From RBG-16-64-13 sp963718375 (GTDB lineage: Bacteria > Actinomycetota > Thermoleophilia > RBG-16-64-13), in NCBI GenBank assembly GCA_963718375.1, contig CAVQZD010000010.1:1-64000 (forward strand): a stretch of DNA of 64,000 nucleotides. Direction: 5' to 3'. The translations under genes and the position numbers were made by a program. This document shows positions 26,353-35,075 of this stretch, piece after piece. Below the pieces are notes generated by a model. It did not search any database. It saw only the letters and a program-made list of their open reading frames with translations, and was not told where the DNA came from. The first letter of the stretch is position 1. Each line of letters opens with the position of its first letter.

Positions 26353-27271
26353 GCCAGGCCTCCACCAGAGCGCCGCCCCACTTCTTGGCCTCGGTCCGGA
26401 ACTCCGCCCCCGTGATGGCGCGGCGCAGCCACTGCAGTGTCCACACCGGGAAGTTGGTCAGGTAGGAGGCAGTGGCGCCCATCCGGGCGGCGAAGAGCGT
26501 GAGATGGCCGTAGTGTTTGCGGGTGTAGCGCACCTTGCCCCCCGCGATCCAGCGCGCGCGCAGGTCGGACGCGTTGTCCAGGGTGCCGCCCCCCACGTGG
26601 GTGATGGCTATGTCCGGGCAGTAGAGCACCGTGCCGCCAAGCTCATGGACGCGCTTGCAGAGGTCGATCTCTTCGCAGAATAGGAAGAACTGCTCATCGA
26701 AGCCCTCCACCTCCTGCCACAGCTCTTGGGAGGCCGCGAGCGCTGCGCCGGTGACCCAGTCCACGGAGGTGCGCTCGGTGAGGTCGTAGTCGGACATGTA
26801 TCCGCCCAGGCGGTAGGCCAGCTTCCATGAGCTCCGCACCAGCACCGAGAACATCCAGGCTAGGTCCATGCGCCCGGGAAAGTGCAGGGCCGAGCGTTGC
26901 ATGACTCCGTTCAGTCCCTCCAGCCTGAAGCCCAGCAACGCGCGTTCGCCGGCCTGTTCCAGGGCCGCGGCCACTTGGTCGACGTTGCCCGGCCTGAAGA
27001 TGAGGTCGCTGTTGCAGACGAAGATGTGGGTGCCTTCAGCCTCGGCCATACCCGCGTTGCATGCGGCGCCGTAGCCCCTATTGGGCACATCCTCGAGCAC
27101 CCGCACCTCGGGAAAGTGAGCGGCGAGCATCTCCAGCGTGCCGTCGGTAGAGCTCATATCGACCACGATGACCTCGTGCGGCTTCTGGGGGGGATGCTCC
27201 TCCAAGCTGGTGAGCATGTTCTCCAGATGCTTCTTGGTGTTGAGGCTGGGTATGACCAGGCTCAATAACAC
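26345..27271 (-). CDS. Glycosyltransferase family 2 (rhamnosyltransferase-like)
   Basis: A 308-residue GT-A glycosyltransferase: LSLVIPSLNTKKHLENML at the start, VVDMSSTDGT, the donor metal site FVCNSDLIF, and the acceptor-side FFLFCEEIDLCKRVHELGG. This sequence class often transfers rhamnose from dTDP-rhamnose, and the operon makes that donor, so rhamnosyl transfer is a reasonable inference. It lies 7 bases after manC. Confidence 0.87.
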   Translation of the reverse strand: MLLSLVIPSLNTKKHLENMLTSLEEHPPQKPHEVIVVDMSSTDGTLEMLAAHFPEVRVLEDVPNRGYGAACNAGMAEAEGTHIFVCNSDLIFRPGNVDQVAAALEQAGERALLGFRLEGLNGVMQRSALHFPGRMDLAWMFSVLVRSSWKLAYRLGGYMSDYDLTERTSVDWVTGAALAASQELWQEVEGFDEQFFLFCEEIDLCKRVHELGGTVLYCPDIAITHVGGGTLDNASDLRARWIAGGKVRYTRKHYGHLTLFAARMGATASYLTNFPVWTLQWLRRAITGAEFRTEAKKWGGALVEAWRV

Positions 27272-27278
27272 GGGGTAC

Positions 27279-28802
27279 CTATCGTCCGTAGGTGTCGTGT
27301 AGCCGGACTATGTCGTCCTCGCCCAAGTACTCCCCCGACTGCACCTCGATGATCTCCAGCGGCGCTTCACCCGGGTTGTGCAGGCGGTGAGGGGTGCCGA
27401 TGGGGATGTAGGTAGATTCGTTCTCGCCCAGGCGCGTTGCGGTGTCGCCGCAGACGACCTCTGCCTCGCCGTGCACCACCACCCAGTGCTCGGCCCGGTG
27501 GTTGTGATACTGCAGGCTGAGGCTGGCCCCCGGTGACACCAAGATACGCTTCACCTGGAAGCGCGCGCCTTGGTCTAGTTGCTCGTAGAATCCCCAGGGG
27601 CGGTAGACACGCTTGTGATATTGGGTGAGGCACTCGTCCTGGTCGCGGACGCAAGCCACCAGCTTCTTGAGGTCGTGTGCCTTGTCGCGTGGAGCCACCA
27701 GGACCGCGTCCGCCGTTTCGATGATCACCAGGTCGTCCGCGCCCAGCACCGTCACCAGCCGCGAGTCGGCGTGCACCAGGCTGCCCCGGGTGTCCTCCAA
27801 GATGACATTGCCGCGGGCCACGTTGCCCTCAGCGTCCTTGTTGCTGACGGTCCAGAGTGAAGCCCAACCGCCCACGTCCGACCACCCCGCCTCCAAGGGG
27901 ATGACCACGGCGGCGCCGGCTGGGGCGCCCGCTGAGGCCGCGCCTGTCGCCGGGGCGGCGTCTGCCACGGTGGCGCCCGTTGGGGCCGCGCCTGCACCCA
28001 GTCTCTCCATCACCGCGTAGTCGATAGAGTCGGAGGGACAGGCCTCGAAGTTCTCTTTCTCCAGGTGGATGAACACGCCGTCGGTGCGCGAGCCCGCGAG
28101 GGCGCTGCGGCAGCACTCGCTCATGGCGGGCTGCAACCGGTCGAGGGCGGTCAGCCAGACCGAAGCTTTCATCATGAAGATGCCACTGTTCCAGAGGTAG
28201 TCGCCGGCGGCCAGGTAGGTCTCGGCCGTGGCTTCGTCGGGCTTCTCCACAAAGGCGGTCAGGGAGCGCGCGGTGGCCGCGGCGCCCGCGGCGCCGCCGG
28301 GCGCGGACGCGGGGTCGCCCACGTGTATGTAGCCGTAGCCGGTGTCGGCGTGGTCGGGCACCACCCCGAAGGTGACCATCTTGCCTGCTTCCGCCTGGGC
28401 GGCGCCTTCGGCCACGGCGGCCTGGAAGGCCGGCAGGTCGGTGATCAGATGGTCGGAGGGCATCACCAAGAGCACGGGGTCGTCCCCGGCCTGGCGGGCC
28501 AGTAGCGCAGCCACTGTCAGAGCGGGCGCTGTGTTGCGGCCGATGGGCTCCAACACTATGCGCGGGTTCAGGGTGCCCATCTCCCGCAGTTGGTCACTCA
28601 CGATGAAGCGGTACTCTTCGCTGGTGGCGACGACGGGATCAAGGGCCACCTCGGCTCCGGACATCCCCTGTAGGCGTACCGCGGTCTCCTGCAGCAGAGT
28701 GCGGGCTCCGGCCAGGGGCAGCAGCTGCTTGGGGTGGTGCTGCCGGGATGCCGGCCACAACCTGGTGCCTGAACCGCCCGCCAGTATCACGGGCAGGATC
28801 AT
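27279..28802 (-). CDS. manC: Mannose-1-phosphate guanylyltransferase / mannose-6-phosphate isomerase
   Basis: A bifunctional 507-residue enzyme. The N-terminal nucleotidyltransferase (residues 1-~345) has VILAGGSGTRLWPASR and the FVEKP motif. The C-terminal cupin isomerase has VSPGASLSLQYHNHRAEHW. It makes GDP-mannose for Gmd and Fcl. The ATG at 28802 overlaps the wzt stop as ATGA, so longer in-frame extensions are not real. Two Ala/Gly-rich stretches interrupt the first domain: a short one at residues ~163-178, and a longer one at ~269-298 just before the conserved LEAGWSDVGGW. Confidence 0.93.
   Translation of the reverse strand: MILPVILAGGSGTRLWPASRQHHPKQLLPLAGARTLLQETAVRLQGMSGAEVALDPVVATSEEYRFIVSDQLREMGTLNPRIVLEPIGRNTAPALTVAALLARQAGDDPVLLVMPSDHLITDLPAFQAAVAEGAAQAEAGKMVTFGVVPDHADTGYGYIHVGDPASAPGGAAGAAATARSLTAFVEKPDEATAETYLAAGDYLWNSGIFMMKASVWLTALDRLQPAMSECCRSALAGSRTDGVFIHLEKENFEACPSDSIDYAVMERLGAGAAPTGATVADAAPATGAASAGAPAGAAVVIPLEAGWSDVGGWASLWTVSNKDAEGNVARGNVILEDTRGSLVHADSRLVTVLGADDLVIIETADAVLVAPRDKAHDLKKLVACVRDQDECLTQYHKRVYRPWGFYEQLDQGARFQVKRILVSPGASLSLQYHNHRAEHWVVVHGEAEVVCGDTATRLGENESTYIPIGTPHRLHNPGEAPLEIIEVQSGEYLGEDDIVRLHDTYGR
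27924..27994 (-). repeat. 48-bp-period imperfect repeat inside manC
   Basis: A 23-bp sequence occurs at 27924-27946 and 27972-27994 with two mismatches. It encodes a 16-residue Ala-rich unit (GAAPTGA... and GAASAGA...) in the manC insertion. Confidence 0.75.
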
Positions 28803-30079
28803 GCTTGCGGCTCTTCCACGTCGGCTGCGGTCCATTCGAGCACGGGCAGGATGACGCCCGCGCGCGGCAGCTGCGGATGAGGCGTCTCCAGATGGTTGGG
28901 ATGCGCCTCGAACACCACGGCTAGATCGGGGGCCACAGAGCGCACCCCCCAGCGACCAAAGCGTGGTCGCACGTAATACTGCCCGGCGTTCAAGAGCCCG
29001 GCGGGAATACGGCAATCGAGCGCGTTGAAGCCGGCCTTCAGTTGCGGCCAGGCCCCGGGCTCCGAGTCGGTGCTTATGGAGTACAGCACGACGGAGCCGT
29101 CGGTGTTCACCAGTTCAAAGCCCATCATCAAGTCGGACGTGACCGTGGGCAGGTCGAACTCCATGCGGATGATCACATCCTCGCTGGTGTCCGCGATGCC
29201 CGTCATCTGGCGGGCCGGGTCGAGTACGTGGACGCCCCGCAGTCGCACGGTGGCGTTTCCCGGGCCCTTCTTCGCAGGCCAGGTGAGCGAAGAGCCGGCC
29301 TCAGCGAGCCGGGCCAGGTAGGTGCTGACCACCTCGCCGGCGTCGCCCTGGTTGACCATCTGCCCGGCCACCAGTTCGACCGCCTTTTGGCACAGGGCGC
29401 GCACCGCCTGCATGTTGTGGCTCACGAAGATCACGGTGCGGCCGTGCCCAGCCACGTCCTCCATCTTGCCCAGGCACTTGCGTTGAAAGGCCACGTCGCC
29501 CACGGCCAGGACCTCGTCCACCACCAATATCTCCGGGTCCAGGTGCGCCGCCACACTGAATGCCAGCCTCACGTACATGCCGCTGGAGTAGCGCTTGACC
29601 GGGGTGTCCAAGAAGCGGCTTATCTCGCTGAACTCTACGATCTCGTCGAACTTGCTGCGTATCTCGGTACGCGACATGCCCAGGATGGCTCCGTTGAGCA
29701 TGATGTTCTCGCGCCCGGAGAGCTCGGGATGAAAGCCGGTGCCCACCTCCAGCAGGCTGCCCACCCTGCCCCTGATCTCTACTCGGCCTTCGCTGGGGTC
29801 GGTTATGTGGCTGAGCACCTTGAGGAGGGTGCTCTTGCCGGCCCCGTTGCGGCCGATGATGCCCATGGTCTCGCCCGGCTTCACCTCCAGATCGAGATGG
29901 CGGAGCGCCCACAGTACCTCGGTCTTGTGCGCCATCGAGGTGCCCGGATGCAGCAGTCGCTGGGCGGGTCTCTTGGCCGCCGAGACGATGGCGTCCCTGA
30001 GCGTGGGGTTTACGTGCCGGGCGGCGCCGATACGGTAGCGTTTGCCCAGATCTACCGTTCTAAGGGCAAAATCTTTCAT
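28799..30079 (-). CDS. wzt: ABC transporter ATPase with C-terminal glycan-binding domain
   Basis: A 426-residue ATPase for polysaccharide export. Residues ~1-245 hold Walker A (IIGRNGAGKST), the divergent signature YSSGMYVRLAF and Walker B (EILVVDEVLAVGD). Residues ~270-410 form a beta-rich Wzt C-terminal domain (VRLRGVHVLDP; FELVNTDGSVVLYSIS), which in characterised systems recognises the modified end of the finished chain. Its presence suggests that only a capped polymer is exported. It is 3 bases from the permease gene. Confidence 0.92.
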   Translation of the reverse strand: MKDFALRTVDLGKRYRIGAARHVNPTLRDAIVSAAKRPAQRLLHPGTSMAHKTEVLWALRHLDLEVKPGETMGIIGRNGAGKSTLLKVLSHITDPSEGRVEIRGRVGSLLEVGTGFHPELSGRENIMLNGAILGMSRTEIRSKFDEIVEFSEISRFLDTPVKRYSSGMYVRLAFSVAAHLDPEILVVDEVLAVGDVAFQRKCLGKMEDVAGHGRTVIFVSHNMQAVRALCQKAVELVAGQMVNQGDAGEVVSTYLARLAEAGSSLTWPAKKGPGNATVRLRGVHVLDPARQMTGIADTSEDVIIRMEFDLPTVTSDLMMGFELVNTDGSVVLYSISTDSEPGAWPQLKAGFNALDCRIPAGLLNAGQYYVRPRFGRWGVRSVAPDLAVVFEAHPNHLETPHPQLPRAGVILPVLEWTAADVEEPQA

Positions 30080-30082
30080 GTT

Positions 30083-30919
30083 CTAGACCACATCCGCGAA
30101 CATCCGCTCCATACGTTTGAAGAAGAAGAGCCCGCTCACCAAGAGCACTATCACCATGCCCAGCGAATAGTAGAAGTAGTGGGTATTGAACTCTCCCCCC
30201 AGGAGCGCCCAGCGAAAGCCGTCGATGGCCCCGGTCATCGGGTTCAGGTAGCAGATGACGCGCACCAGCTCATTGTCGAACTTGCTGATGGGGTAATAGA
30301 CCGGACTCAGAAATACCCCCATCTGCACGAGGAAGGGCAAGATGCTGCCCACGTCGCGGTAGAGCACGTTCAGCGGACCGAGCCACAGACCCGCGCCCAG
30401 CGCTGTTATCAGCGCCATGATCACGAACAGCGGAAAGAACACGACATGCCAGGTGACCGCCACTCCGGTGATGGCCATCATCACCGCCAATATCACCAGT
30501 CCGATGCCAAAGTCCACCAAGCCGGTGACCATGGAAGACGTAGGTATCACCAGCCGGGGGAAGTAGACCTTGGTGAGCAGCGCGGCCTGGCCCACCAGCG
30601 CTCCCGAGGAGCGGCTGAGAGAACTCGAGAAGTAGGTCCAAAGTATTACCCCGGAGAGGTTGAAGACGATGAACTCCACTCCGGGTATGGGGCTCTCTAC
30701 ACCCAAAGCCTTGTTGAAGACCAGGGTACCTATCACCATCTGGGCGAGCGGCATGATGACCACCCAAGCGATGCCCAGCACGGCCTGGCGGTAGCGCACC
30801 TTGACGTCGCGGACGCCCAAGAAGAACATGAGCTCGCGGTACTTCCAGAGCTCGCGCAGGTTGAGTACTACCCAGCCCCGCCTGGGCTCATATACGGTCA
30901 GCTCCGGTTCACCGCTCAC
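30083..30919 (-). CDS. wzm: ABC-2 type polysaccharide export permease
   Basis: A 278-residue inner-membrane protein with six predicted helices and the permease N-terminus LWKYRELMFFLGVRDVKVRYRQ. Another typical stretch is YRDVGSILPFLVQMGVFLSPVYY. Partner of the adjacent Wzt ATPase. It starts with GTG and overlaps rmlB by 11 bases. Confidence 0.92.
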   Translation of the reverse strand: MSGEPELTVYEPRRGWVVLNLRELWKYRELMFFLGVRDVKVRYRQAVLGIAWVVIMPLAQMVIGTLVFNKALGVESPIPGVEFIVFNLSGVILWTYFSSSLSRSSGALVGQAALLTKVYFPRLVIPTSSMVTGLVDFGIGLVILAVMMAITGVAVTWHVVFFPLFVIMALITALGAGLWLGPLNVLYRDVGSILPFLVQMGVFLSPVYYPISKFDNELVRVICYLNPMTGAIDGFRWALLGGEFNTHYFYYSLGMVIVLLVSGLFFFKRMERMFADVV

Positions 30920-31934
30920 CGGCGTGCGAGGTCCTCTGCTCGTACCAGCGCTTCTTCCATTCGGCGAAGTCCTCGGTCTCGTTCTTGATTCTGTGCCACC
31001 ACTGGGCGTTGTCTCTGTACCAGCGGATGGTCTCGCGCAGCCCCGAGTCGAAGTCCACCTCGGGTTTCCAGCCCATGCCTCGGAGCTTGTCGCAGTTTAG
31101 CGAATAACGTCGGTCGTGTCCGGGCCGGTCGGGCACGCGGCGGATGTACTCCTCGCTCAGCCCGAGCTCGTCCAGGATGATGCCGGTGATCTCTACGTTG
31201 GTGCGCTCGTTGCCGCCGCCGACGTTGTACGCCTGGCCGGGCTCGCCGTGCTCGAGCGCGAACTCGATTCCGGCGCAGTGGTCGTCCACGTGCAGCCAGT
31301 CGCGCACGTTGAGGCCGTCACCGTAGAGCGGCAGCTTGTCGCCCTCCAGCGCGTTGGTGACGAAAAGGGGTATGAGCTTCTCTGGATACTGGTAGGGCCC
31401 ATAGGTGTTGCTGCCCCGGGTGATCATCACCGGCACCCCGTAGGTGCGGTAGTAGGCCAGGACCTGCAGGTCGCCGCCGGCCTTGCTGGCAGAGTAGGGG
31501 CTGTTGGCCACGATGGGGTCGTCCTCGGTGCTGGAGCCGCTCTCCACCGAGCCGTACACCTCATCGGTGCTCACCTGCACCATGCGGGCGATGCCCAGCT
31601 CGCGTACCGCCTCGAGCAGGGTGTGAGTGCCCATGATGTCTGTGCGAAGGAACGACTCGGGGTCGGTTATCGAGCGGTCCACGTGCGTCTCGGCCGCGAA
31701 ATTGACTATGGCGTCGACGCCTTCGGCCGTCCGCATGACCGTGTCCCGGTCGCAGATGTCACCCTGGACGAAGGTGTAACGCGGGTCGTCCTCTACCGCG
31801 CGCAGGTTGTCCGGGTTGCCGGCGTAAGTGAGCTTGTCGAGGTTCACCACCTGCACACCGCCGTCACCGGCCAGCGCGCGCCGCACGTAGTTGGAGCCTA
31901 TGAAGCCGGCTCCTCCGCATACCAGCAGCTTCAT
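30909..31934 (-). CDS. rmlB: dTDP-glucose 4,6-dehydratase
   Basis: A 341-residue extended SDR enzyme: GGAGFIGSNYVR for NAD binding, STDEVYGS with the catalytic Asp-Glu pair, and YSASKAGGD with the Tyr/Lys pair. It makes dTDP-4-keto-6-deoxyglucose, the second step of dTDP-rhamnose synthesis. Its ATG overlaps the stop of the epimerase gene (ATGA). Confidence 0.95.
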   Translation of the reverse strand: MKLLVCGGAGFIGSNYVRRALAGDGGVQVVNLDKLTYAGNPDNLRAVEDDPRYTFVQGDICDRDTVMRTAEGVDAIVNFAAETHVDRSITDPESFLRTDIMGTHTLLEAVRELGIARMVQVSTDEVYGSVESGSSTEDDPIVANSPYSASKAGGDLQVLAYYRTYGVPVMITRGSNTYGPYQYPEKLIPLFVTNALEGDKLPLYGDGLNVRDWLHVDDHCAGIEFALEHGEPGQAYNVGGGNERTNVEITGIILDELGLSEEYIRRVPDRPGHDRRYSLNCDKLRGMGWKPEVDFDSGLRETIRWYRDNAQWWHRIKNETEDFAEWKKRWYEQRTSHAGER

Positions 31935-32386
31935 CCGTTCTGTACCCCCCAGTCATAAGCGATCACGGGGTCGTCCCAAGGCTTGCGGAACTCGTCTGGG
32001 TGGTCGTAGTCGTAGAGCTCGGTAGGCACGTTGATGATGGAGGCGGGCTCGGTACCCACGGCGGTGAAGCCGTGGTAGACGCCCGGCGGTATGGTCAGCC
32101 GGCGCTGGCGCTGCCAGCCGATGACAAAGGTGTTGGTCTCGCCCTTGGTGGGTGACCCCTCGCGGGCATCGTGCAGCGCCACCTTGGCCATGCCCGAGAC
32201 GCAGATGAAGTTGTCGGTCTGCTTCTTGTGGTAGTGCCAGGCCTTGACCACGCCCGGGTACACCACTGTCATATACACCTGGCCGAACTTCTGAAAGTCG
32301 GGGCTGTCAGAGCGGAACATCTCCATGAGGCAGCCGCGGTCGTCGGGTATCACCCGCAGGTCCTCTAACTTGACTCCGTCGATCAT
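31931..32386 (-). CDS. dTDP-4-dehydrorhamnose 3,5-epimerase-like cupin
   Basis: A compact 151-residue RmlC-fold protein. It contains the DDRGCLMEMFR start, KAWHYHKKQTDNFICVSG with the active-site-like histidines, and the RLTIPPGVYHGF segment. It is shorter than classical RmlC (about 180 residues) and could be a single-position epimerase or an RmlC-like variant. It is the only such gene among rmlA, rmlB and rmlD, so it probably supplies the epimerase step. Confidence 0.8.
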   Translation of the reverse strand: MIDGVKLEDLRVIPDDRGCLMEMFRSDSPDFQKFGQVYMTVVYPGVVKAWHYHKKQTDNFICVSGMAKVALHDAREGSPTKGETNTFVIGWQRQRRLTIPPGVYHGFTAVGTEPASIINVPTELYDYDHPDEFRKPWDDPVIAYDWGVQNG

Positions 32387-32410
32387 CGCGTCACCTCTCC
32401 CATGCCTCGC

Positions 32411-33280
32411 TCAGGCGTCTTTGAGCATGCGTTCCAAGTAGCGGCCGTACGCGTTACCTTTCATGACCGCCGCCAGCTTCTCCACCTGGGCCGCGTCTAT
32501 CCAGCCCTGCCGGTAGGCGATCTCTTCCAGACAGGCCACCTTCAGGCCCTGGCGCTCCTCGATCACTTGGATGAAGTTGCCCGCCTGCAGCAGCGACTCG
32601 TGTGTGCCCGTGTCCAGCCAGGCGATGCCGCGCCCGATCTTCTCCGCGCGCAGCTTGCCCTGGGCCATGTAGGCCTTGTGGATATCGGTGATCTCCAGCT
32701 CGCCCCGGGCCGAGGGTTTGAGGCCCTCCGCCAGGTCGCTCACCCGGCCGTCATAGAAGAACAGGCCGGGGATGGCGTAGTCCGACTTCGGCTGCTTGGG
32801 CTTCTCCTCGATGCTGAGCACGCGTCCGGTGGCGTCGAACTCCACCACGCCTGAGCGCTCCGGGTCGCTGACCCGGTAGCCGAAGATCAGACCGCCCTCG
32901 GTCAGTTGCGCCGCGTCGCGCAGCAGTTCGTAGAAGCCATGCCCGTAGAAGATGTTGTCGCCCAAGATCAGACAACTTGGCCCACCGTCCAAGAACTCCC
33001 TGCCCAAGATATAAGCTTGGGGCAGGCCCTCGGGACGGGGCTGGGCCTTATACGAGAAAGACACCCCCAGCCAGGAGCCGTCGCCCAAGAGCTCCTCGAA
33101 GCGGGGCAGGTCCTGAGGCGTGGAGATGACGAGGATGTCCTTGATACCGGCGAGCAGCAGGGTGGAGAGGGGGTAGTAGATCATCGGCTTGTCGTAGACA
33201 GGCACGAGCTGCTTGCTCACCACCCGGGTGGCGGGGAACAGTCTGGTGCCGGATCCTCCCGCGAGAACGATGCCCTTCAT
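32411..33280 (-). CDS. rmlA: Glucose-1-phosphate thymidylyltransferase
   Basis: A 289-residue nucleotidyltransferase with GIVLAGGSGTRLFPATR, then VSKQLVPVYDKPMIYYPL and LGDNIFYGHGF, the classic RmlA signatures. It catalyses the first dTDP-rhamnose step from dTTP and glucose-1-phosphate. The length is typical. Confidence 0.95.
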   Translation of the reverse strand: MKGIVLAGGSGTRLFPATRVVSKQLVPVYDKPMIYYPLSTLLLAGIKDILVISTPQDLPRFEELLGDGSWLGVSFSYKAQPRPEGLPQAYILGREFLDGGPSCLILGDNIFYGHGFYELLRDAAQLTEGGLIFGYRVSDPERSGVVEFDATGRVLSIEEKPKQPKSDYAIPGLFFYDGRVSDLAEGLKPSARGELEITDIHKAYMAQGKLRAEKIGRGIAWLDTGTHESLLQAGNFIQVIEERQGLKVACLEEIAYRQGWIDAAQVEKLAAVMKGNAYGRYLERMLKDA

Positions 33281-33319
33281 GGACTACCCACCCCAGTATC
33301 GCTGGATTACCAGTTGATT

Positions 33320-34168
33320 CTAGCAGGAGGCTTGGTAGGAACGGACGTAGTCAGCCAGGCTCTCCCGCCAGGGAGGCAGCTGAACGCCCAGTCCGGCCGC
33401 CTTCGAGCAGTCCAAGCAGCTGTTGGCCGGCCTGGCCGCGGGCAGAGGGAAGTCGCTTGTGGCGGCGGGGACTATCTCCACTTCCAGGCCCAGCAGGTCC
33501 AGGATCTCCTGGGTATAGGCGATACGCGAGGCGCAGCCGGCGCCGCCCAAGTGGTAGAGCCCAGAGGCGTCCCGCTCGGTGAGGGCCTTAAGGGCAGCCG
33601 CCAGGTCGTCGGCGTAGGTGGGGCTGCCTGTCTGGTCATCGACTATGCGCAGGGGCCCTCCGCGGGCGACCCACTCCTGCAGCTTGCCCGGATAGTGGAT
33701 GCCGCTCATGCCGTACATCCACGAGGTGCGCACTATCAGCGCGTCGGGCAGCGCGGCGGAAACCGCGCGCTCGCCCTCCAGCTTAGTCTGGCCGTAGTAT
33801 TGGAGCGGCCGGGGCTCGTCGTCCTCGGCATAGGGCTCAGGCTTCTCGCCATCGAACACGAAGACCGTGGAGATATGCACCAGCTTCGCGCCCACCGTCG
33901 CGGCAGCCTCCGCTAGGTGCGTGGGCGCGAGCACGTTGCCGCGGTAGGCATAATCGCGGTCGGTCTCACAGCGGTCCACCTCAGCGGCAGCAGCGCAGTT
34001 AACGATCAGGCGGGGCTGGAGCTCGGTGATGGCGGCCAGGGTCGCGTTCCGCTGAGAGAGATCGAAGTCCTCGAGGTCGCGGCCCTCCGCGCCGGGGCCG
34101 AACGCGCGCAGGCACGCGCTGCCCAGCATGCCCTTGGCTCCCAGTATGAGTGTGTCGGTCGGCACCAC
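33320..34168 (-). CDS. rmlD: dTDP-4-dehydrorhamnose reductase, divergent copy
   Basis: A 282-residue SDR protein with LILGAKGMLGSACL at the N-terminus and YYGQTKLEGE as the Tyr/Lys catalytic pair. The usually conserved STDYVF is altered to STVFVF here, and DVDRCE becomes EVDRCE. It lies 12 bases downstream of a second copy with a more canonical sequence, so it looks like one product of a local duplication. It may have an altered substrate or be a subunit. Confidence 0.88.
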   Translation of the reverse strand: MVPTDTLILGAKGMLGSACLRAFGPGAEGRDLEDFDLSQRNATLAAITELQPRLIVNCAAAAEVDRCETDRDYAYRGNVLAPTHLAEAAATVGAKLVHISTVFVFDGEKPEPYAEDDEPRPLQYYGQTKLEGERAVSAALPDALIVRTSWMYGMSGIHYPGKLQEWVARGGPLRIVDDQTGSPTYADDLAAALKALTERDASGLYHLGGAGCASRIAYTQEILDLLGLEVEIVPAATSDFPLPAARPANSCLDCSKAAGLGVQLPPWRESLADYVRSYQASC

Positions 34169-34180
34169 GCGGCGATTCTA

Positions 34181-35032
34181 TCAGGACGCTTGTCGGGAGC
34201 TGAGGTAGCGCGCCAGACCGTCACGCCAAGGCGGGAGCTTGACCCCCAAGCCGGCGGCCTTCGAACAGTCCAGGCAGCTGTTGGCCGGCCTAGCCGCGGG
34301 CAGAGGGAAGTCGGCACTGGAGGCGGGCAGCACCTCCACCTCCAGCGCGGCAAGCGCAAGGGTCTCGCGCGCCCACTCCAGGCGGCTGGCGCAGCCGGCG
34401 CCGCCCAGGTGAAAGAGCCCCGAGGCGTTGCTGCGCTCGACCAGAGCTTTCAGAGCGGCGGCCAGGTCGTCGGCATAGGTGGGGCTGCCGATCTGGTCGT
34501 CCACTATGCTCAGCGGCCCGCCGGCGGCAGCCCATCCCAGTACACTCCCGGGAAAGTGTTTGCCCCCGTGACCGTACATCCACGAGGTGCGCACGATCAG
34601 CGCGTCCGGAGAGGCCAGTCGCACCGAACGCTCGCCGGCCAGCTTGGAGGCGCCGTAGTAGCTGAGCGGCTCGGGGTAGTCGGTCTCGCGATAGGCCTCA
34701 CCCTTGTCGCCGGCGAACACGTAGTCGGTGGAGATGTGCACCAATCTCGCCCCCACCTCGGCGGCGGCCTCGGCTGCGTGCTTTGGGGCCAGCGAGTTGC
34801 CGCGGTCGGCGTAGTCGTGATCGGTCTCGCACCGGTCGACGTCGGTGGCGGCGGCGCAGTTGACTATCACGCGCGGCCGCAGGTGTTTGATGGCCTTGAG
34901 CGAGTCGGCCCGCACCGAGAGGTCGAAGTCCTCGAGGTCACGGCCCACCGCGCTGGGGCCGAATGCGCGCAGGCAGGCGCCGCCCAGCATGCCCTTGGCT
35001 CCTAGTACCAAGACCTCGGTGCGCTCGGGCAT
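34181..35032 (-). CDS. rmlD: dTDP-4-dehydrorhamnose reductase, canonical copy
   Basis: A 283-residue reductase that completes dTDP-L-rhamnose. It has VLVLGAKGMLGGACL, HISTDYVFAGDKGE and YYGASKLAGE, plus the GSPTYADDLA segment. It shares long identical stretches with the downstream copy (for example PLPAARPANSCLDCSKAAG), pointing to recent tandem duplication or gene conversion. Confidence 0.93.
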   Translation of the reverse strand: MPERTEVLVLGAKGMLGGACLRAFGPSAVGRDLEDFDLSVRADSLKAIKHLRPRVIVNCAAATDVDRCETDHDYADRGNSLAPKHAAEAAAEVGARLVHISTDYVFAGDKGEAYRETDYPEPLSYYGASKLAGERSVRLASPDALIVRTSWMYGHGGKHFPGSVLGWAAAGGPLSIVDDQIGSPTYADDLAAALKALVERSNASGLFHLGGAGCASRLEWARETLALAALEVEVLPASSADFPLPAARPANSCLDCSKAAGLGVKLPPWRDGLARYLSSRQAS

Positions 35033-35075
35033 GGCTCAGCCCGTCCAGGCAATGGCGGTCAGAGCAGCACCCACT

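Noticed and set aside
27279..29015. N-terminal extension of ManC to 29015
   Set aside because: The extension is Arg/Ala-rich, lies inside wzt, and has no family similarity; the ATGA start at 28802 is clear.
29042..30988. Long open frame on the plus strand opposite wzt and wzm
   Set aside because: It is an antisense frame produced by high-GC codon bias. It has no recognisable motif, and the opposite strand carries complete, motif-rich genes.
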